Origin: CBDCPI01 sp965220245
GTDB taxonomy: Bacteria; Chloroflexota; Dehalococcoidia; Lucifugimonadales; UBA3495
Assembly (NCBI GenBank): GCA_965220245.1
Contig: CBDCPI010000014.1
Location: 323,044 to 387,043 of the forward strand
Reading direction: 5' to 3'
DNA length: 64,000 nucleotides
The notes below the pieces were generated by a model that saw only the letters and a program-made list of their open reading frames with translations, had not been told where the DNA came from and did no database searches. Within the stretch, counting starts at the first letter, position 1; the number at the start of each line of letters is the position of its first letter. A program made the translations under genes and the position numbers. Of the stretch, positions 56,840-64,000 are shown in pieces.

Positions 56840-58357
56840 ATGTTGAATTCCACAACGCCCGTTTGGGGCAAGAAAGAGCTACGACACCTAGCCCAGCGGG
56901 AGATTGGCGACTACCAACTCGTCGTCGTATCCAACCGCCAGCCCTACATCCACGAGCTTGTCGACGGTAAGCTACGCTACCAGGTGCCTGCCGGGGGCCT
57001 AACCACGGCGCTTGACCCGCTGATGCAGGAATGCGGCGGCACCTGGGTTGCTTATGGCGGCGGCAAGGGCGACTGGTACGCCGTAGACGAGAAGAACAAG
57101 ATCATGGTGCCGCCGGACGACCCGGCGTACACCCTACGGCTGGTCTGGCTGACCGAGGAAGAAGAGCAAGGTTATTACTATGGGTTTTCCAATGAGGCCC
57201 TGTGGCCTTTGTGCCATAACGCCTATACCGAGCCGGTTTTCGACACCTCCGATTGGGAGATGTACAAAGCGGTTAACCAGACCTTCGCCAATCACGTGCT
57301 GGAAGAAATCGGCGACCGGCCAGCGGCGGTCTTCACCCAAGACTATCACTTGGCGCTGCTGCCCAGGTTAATCCGCAACGCCAGCCCGGACGTCATAACC
57401 GGGCAGTTTTGGCATATACCTTGGCCCAACCCTGAGATTTTCGGCATCTGTCCCTGGCAAAGCGAGTTGCTGGACGGAATGTTGGGCAACGACCTGTTAG
57501 GGTTCCACATCGGAGACCATTGCGACAACTTTTTGAGCACCGCGGTCCGTTCCTTGGGCGCCAAAGTGGACCGGGAATATAACCTGGTCGACTACCGGGA
57601 GGAGACCACCCTCGTCCGGCCGTTCCCCATAAGCGTCGACTTCGAGCAGATTAGTTACGATGCTCGCAGCCGTTACGTTGCCGAAGAAATGGACCGCCTG
57701 ACCGACGAACTGGACTTGGCCGACAAGATTGTCGGCTTGGGCATTGACCGGATCGATTACACCAAGGGCATACCTCACCGCTTTCGGGCAGTGGGGCGTT
57801 TCTTGGAGAAGCACCCCGAGTTCTTGGGCAAGGTGGTGTTCATCCAGGCCGGGGTGATGAGCCGCACCAACATCGGTGCTTACCAAGCCCTCTCCGACCA
57901 GATCGACGCCTTGCTGGAGGAGATTAACGGCCGCTTCGGGCGTTACAATTGGCAGCCGATCATCTACCTGCCCAATGATCTGCCCAACGTGACGTTGATG
58001 GCCTTGCGGCGGCTGGCCCGTTTCTGCGTTGTAAGCTCCCTCCATGACGGTATGAACCTGGTGGCCAAGGAGTATGTAGCCAGCCGGTTTGATGAGGACG
58101 GGGTGCTGATCTTGAGCCCCTTTACCGGGGCCGCCCACGAGCTTACCGACGCTCTGATCGTAAACCCCTACGCCACCGAACACTTTGCCGACGCCATCCA
58201 TGAAGCCGTAGTGATGCCTCCCGAGGTGCGCCGCTCCCGGATGGTCAACATGCGGGCCATTGTCCGGGAGAACAACATCTACAAGTGGGCCGCCCGGCTC
58301 TTGGTGGAATTGATGCAGGGCGCACGCCGGGCCCGTCGGCCAATCCGCAGCCTCTAA
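56840..58357 (+). CDS. otsA: Trehalose-6-phosphate synthase
   Basis: A 505-residue GT20 glycosyltransferase that joins UDP- (or GDP-) glucose to glucose-6-phosphate. It shows VVSNRQPYIHE, FWHIPWPNPEIFGICPW, LGIDRIDYTKGIPHRFRA and SLHDGMNLVAKEYVASR. I use the ATG at 56840; an adjacent TTG one codon upstream is in frame. otsB follows in the same direction 47 bases later, so they form a two-step trehalose operon. No signal peptide. Confidence 0.92.
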   Translation: MLNSTTPVWGKKELRHLAQREIGDYQLVVVSNRQPYIHELVDGKLRYQVPAGGLTTALDPLMQECGGTWVAYGGGKGDWYAVDEKNKIMVPPDDPAYTLRLVWLTEEEEQGYYYGFSNEALWPLCHNAYTEPVFDTSDWEMYKAVNQTFANHVLEEIGDRPAAVFTQDYHLALLPRLIRNASPDVITGQFWHIPWPNPEIFGICPWQSELLDGMLGNDLLGFHIGDHCDNFLSTAVRSLGAKVDREYNLVDYREETTLVRPFPISVDFEQISYDARSRYVAEEMDRLTDELDLADKIVGLGIDRIDYTKGIPHRFRAVGRFLEKHPEFLGKVVFIQAGVMSRTNIGAYQALSDQIDALLEEINGRFGRYNWQPIIYLPNDLPNVTLMALRRLARFCVVSSLHDGMNLVAKEYVASRFDEDGVLILSPFTGAAHELTDALIVNPYATEHFADAIHEAVVMPPEVRRSRMVNMRAIVRENNIYKWAARLLVELMQGARRARRPIRSL

Positions 58358-58404
58358 TCTCTCATCGCCGGCCTGCCCCGTTGAATCGTCGGCTCTTACC
58401 CCAA

Positions 58405-59187
58405 ATGCCCCACCTGCTAGACCTTTGGCCCAGCGTAAGCCAGCGCCTGCGGGCCTGCCCTCTGGTGTTGCTCCTGTTTGACTATGACGGGACGTTGACA
58501 CCCATAGTGGAGCGGCCCGAATTGGCCCTGTTGCCTCCTGAGACCAGGCAGTCTTTAGTCCGGCTCAGCCGCAGACAAAAGTACGTCGTCGGCATCATCA
58601 GCGCCCGAAGCCTCGAAGACGTAGCCGCCAAGGTGGCTGTTGACGGCTTGCTCTACGCTGGCAATCACGGTCTGGAGATGCGGGGGCTCGGCTTGGACTT
58701 TGTGCACCCCGAAGCAGAGCGCTCCGCCGGAGACATAGAGCAAGCCTACGAACTACTGCAAATAGCCTTGGCCCCCCTGAAAGGGGTGTTTACGGAACAC
58801 AAGGGCCTAAGCCTTACCGTTCACTACCGCCAGGCCCAAACCGCCACCGCAGCGACAGTAAAGGACACGGTGGAGAAGGCAATCTCGGGTTTGGTGCAAA
58901 GCGGGGTGCTAACCGTATCCACGGGGAAAATGGCCTTTGAGATTCGGCCGCGACTGGAGTGGGACAAGGGAAAAGCCATCTCATGGGTTATCGCCGCCTA
59001 CCCACCGGATACCTTGGCCTTGTTTTTCGGTGACGACCGCCCCGACGAAGCCGGCTTTGCCGCGGTACAAGACGCTGGGGGGCTTGGAATCTTTGTTGGC
59101 GCGGCCCGGGAGGCCACCGTGGCGGTTTATCGAGTGGACTCTCCCCAAGAGGTGGGCCAGGTCCTCGCCATGCTGGCCCGGCTTTAG
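58405..59187 (+). CDS. otsB: Trehalose-6-phosphate phosphatase
   Basis: A 260-residue HAD-family phosphatase. The nucleophile motif DYDGTLTP starts at D26. GNHGLEMRG marks the cap, and the C-terminal GDDRPDEAGFA holds the metal Asp. It completes trehalose synthesis after OtsA. The open frame reaches back into otsA, but the ATG at 58405 gives the usual length. It may overlap translationally with a short upstream spacer. Confidence 0.9.
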   Translation: MPHLLDLWPSVSQRLRACPLVLLLFDYDGTLTPIVERPELALLPPETRQSLVRLSRRQKYVVGIISARSLEDVAAKVAVDGLLYAGNHGLEMRGLGLDFVHPEAERSAGDIEQAYELLQIALAPLKGVFTEHKGLSLTVHYRQAQTATAATVKDTVEKAISGLVQSGVLTVSTGKMAFEIRPRLEWDKGKAISWVIAAYPPDTLALFFGDDRPDEAGFAAVQDAGGLGIFVGAAREATVAVYRVDSPQEVGQVLAMLARL

Positions 59188-59226
59188 CCGTGGATAACGG
59201 GCTTACCCAGGCACATTTACCTCAGA

Positions 59227-59712
59227 TCAAGCCCGTGGGGAAGAATCCTCTTGTGGCGCAGCCAGCCCAACCCTCTCGACCTCTAGCAGCTTATCCAGCC
59301 GACGCTGAAACCTGGGCTCGGGAAGGAAAGTGGCATCCAAGAACGCCCTGAGGACCTCTTTTGCAAGCTCCTCACCGATTATCCGGCCTCCCAAGCAGAT
59401 GACGTTCATATCGTCATGCTCGACGCCCTGACGAGCGCTGTAGGTGTCATGGCAAAGACAGGCCCGTACTCCCGGAATCTTGTTGGCGGTGATACACGAG
59501 CCAACCCCGCTACCGCAGACCAGCAGCCCTCGTTCGACCTCACCGGACCGGACGGCACGGGCCACGGCGGAAGCGAAGTCGGGATAATCATCGGCGCCAT
59601 CGAATTCGTGTGCCCCTACGTCCACCACTTGATGACCCCAGGATTCAATCCAGGACGCCAAGCGCTGTTTTAGGTCGAATCCGGCGTGGTCCGCCCCCAC
59701 GGCTACCCGCAT
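59227..59712 (-). CDS. rpiB: Ribose-5-phosphate isomerase B
   Basis: A 161-residue RpiB/LacAB protein that interconverts ribose 5-phosphate and ribulose 5-phosphate. It begins MRVAVGADHAGFDLKQRL. The active-site Cys66 is in LLVCGSGVGSCITANKIPGVRACLCHD, and NVICLGGRIIGEELA follows. GGGAGGG precedes the ATG at 59712. The frame is open for another 230 codons upstream, but that part crosses an IS5 remnant and is not conserved. Confidence 0.9.
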   Translation of the reverse strand: MRVAVGADHAGFDLKQRLASWIESWGHQVVDVGAHEFDGADDYPDFASAVARAVRSGEVERGLLVCGSGVGSCITANKIPGVRACLCHDTYSARQGVEHDDMNVICLGGRIIGEELAKEVLRAFLDATFLPEPRFQRRLDKLLEVERVGLAAPQEDSSPRA

Positions 59713-60036
59713 ATCAGTCCCTCCCAAGTACCGAGCTAGCGCTTGATCGAAGCCTGCTTGTTTACTGGACGCCGAGGCCACGGGCGGTAGGTCCGCCCGG
59801 TTAACGTAGAGGCTATCCCAGCCGGGGAGCCCCAACCAACGAGTGACGCCATTTAGACCATAGACAGCATAGTTATAGCCCGTGGCAGAGGGAAGGTCAA
59901 ATGAACGAATGGGCCGGGATTCACAAGGAGTACCGGATATGGTAGAATCCCGGCGTCCCCAAAGCTGACCTTCCTTGTAACTTATCCATGTGACTGGCTT
60001 TGTTGAATGAATGGGAGGTAGTGTTAAGCTGGAGGC

Positions 60037-60373
60037 ATGAAGCGAACACCGCAAGCCTCCAAAGCTCGTCCCAAGAAACGCACCACCACCAGGAAATCCC
60101 AGTATCGGATACGTAACTGGCATGACTACGGCATGACTACAACGAAAGCCTGGTCCAGCGGGGTTCAATAACCCTATGGACCAGCGAAGAGGATATTGGG
60201 GCCTGGAAGCCCGACGGCCCCCGAAAGCGCGGTGGGCAGTTTCAGTATTCCGATGGAGCAATCCAGTGTCTGTTGATGGTGCGCAGCGTCTTCCACTTGA
60301 CCCTGAGGGCTGCCGAAGGGTTTCTCCGGTCCGTGTTTCACTTGCTGGAGTGGGATTTGCCGGTGCCGGACTA
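60037..60373 (+). pseudogene. IS5-type transposase N-terminal fragment, truncated at the bacterial/eukaryote-like junction
   Basis: MKRTPQASKARPKKRTT, then QYRIRNWHDY, is followed in another frame by LVQRGSITLWTSEEDIGAWKPDGPRKRGG, AIQCLLMVRSVFHLTLRAAEGFLRSVFHLLEWDLPVPD. Both are IS5-family blocks. An 11-bp tandem duplication (GGCATGACTAC, near 60119-60140) causes the shift. The match stops at VPD, where the rest of the enzyme should follow, and foreign DNA begins. Confidence 0.75.
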
Positions 60374-60589
60374 GATATCATACAATACTTACCTATGGAT
60401 ACCAAACAAACAATGTGATCAGGAAATTAGGTAGTCTCATTCTCTTGTGATTAATGGACAATGTTGAACCTCCCTGAACTATATATACTAGTATAGCAAA
60501 GCTTATTGTAGCTGTCCCACTAGACTGGTCTGTTTTGAGCCGTTCGAAAACAAATGATGCCCAACATAAAAAAGGTATGATTTTTATGT

Positions 60590-60733
<144 letters not shown>

Positions 60734-60737
60734 GCCG

Positions 60738-60896
60738 CAGTGGGATATTGACGATTTGGTCAAAGAGGCTCTCAAAATAGAGCAAGTAGAAATTCCCTGC
60801 GGTTGTGTGAACGTGACGTTCAATGAGGTGGAGGTAGATAGCGGTGACCAACTGTCTTCATATAAGACAAGCTCTAAGAAGCCACTTCTGCTCTTC
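60738..60896 (+). other. Exon-like segment, first copy
   Basis: The frame QWDIDDLVKEALKIEQVEIP..CVNVTFNEVEVDSGDQL is nearly repeated at 63165-63313. It contains a conserved coding-like segment, but flanking splice sites cannot be proven. No family recognised. Confidence 0.5.
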
Positions 60897-61477
60897 CCTG
60901 ATGGTAATGTTATTAGAAGTCTAGTAATTGATACTTGTCTAGCCGCCTGTTTTTCCTGCTGTGAAGAGGTTATAGCCCTGACTATATTACAGGGTTCTAT
61001 CCAGAAATATTTGATAGAGCGGAGCAGAGCGACCGGTGGGGGGGGTAGGTCTTACTTTGTATGATTGCGACAATCACATTAACATACAAAAAAAGCATCC
61101 AACGAACCTTCATGAATATGAATATGAAATGAGACGACACTGTTGCACGACACTGTTGCGCTGACAAATGGAACACAACCCGAGTTGCCGTCTTCGCTAT
61201 AGACGGGGACATGCCACGGGAACTCCTCTTTCCAACGTACATCATACTCTATCCTGTGCTTCTTTGCTTTCTGGCTGCCCATTCCGGTCTGGCTGCTCGC
61301 GCGACGCTTCATCTCTCCCAAATAGCCACGTGTTGGTAAGTCACGGGTTCATTATAATTGACCGCACCCACTTTATTAGCGGCCTTACACCGCGGTACCG
61401 CGCTTTAGCGAGAACCCTGCTATATGTACTCATGCAAAAGACCTCTACACACCTTGCTATCTCTGCACTGAAGAGGG

Positions 61478-61768
61478 TTCGAGGAGGTTTGCTGCGGTTG
61501 AACCACCCGGAACTAGCGTATAGGTATATACCTACACACCCTGTTCCCCCTGTGAAGAGGCAGTTCCAGAAGGTTCGGTATAGTCGAACCACCCCGAACT
61601 CACCTCTACACGCCTTGCTTTCTCTGCACTGAAGTGGTTCGAGAAGGTTCGAGGAGGTTCACTGTGGTTGAACCACCCGGAACTAGTGTATAGGTATTCT
61701 ACACACCTTGTTCCCCTGTGAAGAAGTGGTTCGAGAAGGTTCGGTATAATCGAACCACCCCGAACTCA
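61478..61768. repeat. Two tandem 150-bp units with inner hairpins
   Basis: Units near 61478-61615 and 61628-61768 share GGTTGAACCACCCGGAACTA, then TGTGAAGA and GAAGGTTCGGTATA. Each unit holds the inverse pair GGTTCG / CGAACC and could fold. Confidence 0.7.
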
Positions 61769-61886
61769 TGTGAACGACATCTACACACCTTAAACCCCAC
61801 CACGTAAGATCTTTTTTTATACTATGTGACCGTCCACGGGAAAAGGGCCCATTTGACGCACAAACTTTTTTATACGGGCGGGTTGC

Positions 61887-62686
61887 TTAGGACTCGCTCT
61901 ATAGAATGACGCAATCAGTTTTTCCATAGCGCGTTCCGTTCCTGCGCTACGCACTAAGATATACGGGAACGTTGGAATAAATGGAGATATTCCGGTCTAA
62001 AGTTCACTTCCGGTCATTCCGTCCATATACTCGTTTACCCACGGGATTTATAGCCTCGGTCCCAGGCCTTCCCCGTTACGCGATTTATTGCGCGCGTTTA
62101 ATTGTGCGGGGGAGGGAAACATTGAAAACGGGGAAGGCCTGGGATGAAACATCACGTGCCCATAGACGTTGGGTAGACGCCGGGTCGCGCGCCCCGTTGC
62201 CTCGACCGCAAATATGTATACACTCGCGAGCGTTCGACTGCTAAGCTTCTGGCTGACAGCTACATGTAGCTCGGTAGTCAAGGCTTACACCTACGCGTAC
62301 CGTACGTGCGTCAAACGCTCGCGAGTGTAAACGTTTATACGTAGTTGTGGTCGAGGCAACGGGGCGCGCGCGACCCGGCGTCTACCCAACGTCTATGGGC
62401 ACGTGATGTTTCATCCCAGGCCTTCCCCGTTTTCAATGTTTCCCTCCCCCGCACAATTAAACGCGCGCGTAACGGGGAAGGCCTGGGACCGAGGCTACGG
62501 GATTTACGCGTTTAGATTTGCGTGCGCTGTGCGCCGTGGGTAAACGAGAGTACAGACGGAATGACCGGAAGTGAACTTTAGACCAGAATATCTCCATTCC
62601 AACGTTCCCGTATATCTCAGTGCGTAGCGCAGGAACGGAACGCGCTACGGAAAAACTGATTGCATCATTCGATAGAGCGAGTCCTA
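61887..62686. mobile_element. 800-bp foldback element
   Basis: Arms of about 350-370 bp (61887-62240 and 62310-62686) are inverse copies, with outer ends TAGGACTCGCTCTAT and its inverse ATAGAGCGAGTCCTA. The 70-bp centre differs. No open frame is inside, so it is a nonautonomous eukaryotic-type DNA transposon or foldback unit. Confidence 0.85.
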
Positions 62687-63164
62687 TCAAACTTAGCCAT
62701 TCCTCCCTCCTTTCCCTACTCTATTTATTCTCTCAGCAGCACCGGGTCCTTCTACACTGACTTCTTCTGCACCTGCATCAAAGGGACAAAGACTTGACAG
62801 TGGTAGGTTACTTCATTTTGAAACAGTTATCTTGGTGCATATGTGTGATAGTACAGTTCTGTTTGAGGGAATTTGAAGTCGATTGATATCGATTGAATAT
62901 CTGCATGCCACCACTTGATTACCATACAATCCTGCATATTAGGCATGCACGTACGTCTTTGCCTGGGACAAGAGATATGCTATCCTAGAAGAGAACCTGA
63001 GGAAGCATGCTGCTTGGATACGTTTCATTGTTCAGTAGGGTTTAAACTCTTTAGAGAAGGCTAACATAAAGCATTGTGTTCTGCTGCAGTAGCAGTGTCT
63101 TCTTCTGCTCCCGCTAGTGGGTGAAGTTTCCTCAAAAAGGAGCGGTGAAGATTAGTAGTGAAAG

Positions 63165-63313
63165 GCAGTGGGATATTGACGATTTGGTCAAAGAGGCTCT
63201 CAAAATAGAGCAAGTAGAAATTCCCTGCAGTTGTGTGAACGTGAAGTTCAATGAGGTGGAGGTATATAGCGGTGACCAACTGTGTTCATATAAGGCAAGC
63301 CACTTCTGCTCTT
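63165..63313 (+). other. Exon-like segment, second copy
   Basis: It repeats the coding-like stretch of 60738-60896 with about a dozen substitutions, most leaving the frame intact. This suggests selection on a duplicated exon. Bases 63314-64000 show nothing further that I can name. Confidence 0.5.
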
Positions 63314-64000
63314 GGATGGTATTGGTTTGCCTCATATGCCAATAGCAGTAGAGTTCAGAAGCATTGAACCACCCTGAATAAATACTACAGACCTTTTTCC
63401 ATCTTGCAGAAGTACGAACATAAAAGACAAAGGTGAGCACAATTTGTGCTATTATTTGCAAGAGCATGCCTTAGATCTTCTGAAAAAGGGAAGATGCTAC
63501 TAAGAGGTTTTCATCCTATCATTACTAAGAAAATATACATAGAATGGATGTGGGTAAAAGTGAGCACTAAATGGAGGATAACCTGTAAGCATATTCTTGT
63601 TTTAAGCACGAGCATACATCTAGTTCAAACTCAGTACAACCAAATCTGAATTAGCTACAGCCATGATAAAAGAGGACTAACCAAGTGCTAACATCGAAAA
63701 GCACCAAAGGCTAGCCAAATGTTAGCATGCCCAGATTCATCGAACGAAGCGGCTAAAATTCCTTGGCTTACCTTGTCCAAGGGACTGCTGTTGAGCTGAA
63801 AGGCTGCCAAAGAGTCATCCAAACTGTGAACAGCGCCAGCAGACTCCATAATGGACTAGTAGCTTGCATGCACAATATTTTTACTCGCCGCTTGACTGGT
63901 ATTCATTCGATATTGTATGACATTCTTGAGCTGTTGCTTAGTGGTTAAACGTTTGTATGACATCAAACTTACCTAATTCTTTTTTGTACGGCTTGTGTGG

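Noticed and set aside
59713..60405. An N-terminal extension of rpiB of about 230 residues
   Set aside because: RpiB starts at MRVAVGADHAG with a good SD. The extension reads antisense through the IS5 fragment and crosses into the eukaryote-like DNA.
61168..61632. A 154-residue frame in the eukaryote-like part
   Set aside because: It runs through the tandem 150-bp repeats, and the peptide is dominated by repeat sequence with no family likeness.

Overview
The window is about 60.4 kb of GC-rich bacterial DNA joined to about 3.6 kb of AT-richer DNA that looks eukaryotic. The bacterial part has dense genes, Shine-Dalgarno starts, two luciferase-like flavin monooxygenases, a THI-box riboswitch, siroheme sulfite reductase, fused ATP sulfurylase/APS kinase, and secreted proteins with Pro/Thr linkers and cadherin-like repeats. 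This suggests Chloroflexota, perhaps an SAR202/Dehalococcoidia-like lineage. That placement is inferred from gene content and not proven. The last 3.6 kb holds a GA microsatellite, minisatellites, an 800-bp foldback element and a duplicated exon-like segment. It resembles marine invertebrate (for example sponge host) DNA, so the join is either an assembly chimera or a real junction.

Layout. 1-8.7 kb: a partial secreted-protein gene, an LLM oxidoreductase, sulfite reductase with uroporphyrinogen-III synthase, an FAD oxidoreductase, a membrane-anchored HExxH protein and NurA. 8.7-20 kb: SelB, a HicAB toxin-antitoxin pair with a repeated operator-like site, HemW, a DUF1232 protein, a MoxR/ChlI-like ATPase, a radical SAM protein, PhoU, a GIY-YIG protein and a CocE-type hydrolase. 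20.3-21.7 kb: a small TA-flanked inverted-repeat element abutting a decayed IS630. 21.8-30.8 kb: three secreted/surface genes, including a 2001-residue cadherin-like protein; two of them end in the same EF-hand-like module. 31-39 kb: a second LLM oxidoreductase, a voltage-gated channel with a CaV-like filter, an acyl-AMP ligase/ACP/acyltransferase fusion, an MBL hydrolase, an aldo/keto reductase and a VOC protein. 39.3-41.7 kb: an IS607-type element (serine recombinase plus TnpB-like protein). 41.7-49 kb: a beta-propeller lactonase, a DUF6930-like protein, a duplicated gene tail, a DinB-like protein, a frameshifted retropepsin-like gene and two large envelope proteins. 49.4-59.7 kb: ATP sulfurylase/APS kinase, a YceI lipoprotein, a double-hotdog MaoC protein, riboswitch-controlled thiC, a deleted thiD remnant, trehalose synthesis (otsA, otsB) and rpiB. 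60.0-60.37 kb: an IS5-type fragment that ends at the eukaryote-like DNA.

Functional links. The sulfate-activating enzyme, sulfite reductase and uroporphyrinogen-III synthase (siroheme precursor) together suggest assimilatory sulfate reduction. thiC is under TPP control, but the nearby thiD is destroyed, so HMP-phosphate kinase must come from elsewhere or be lost. Two families of short palindromic/MITE-like repeats are scattered through the intergenic regions. I saw no rRNA, tRNA or CRISPR array.
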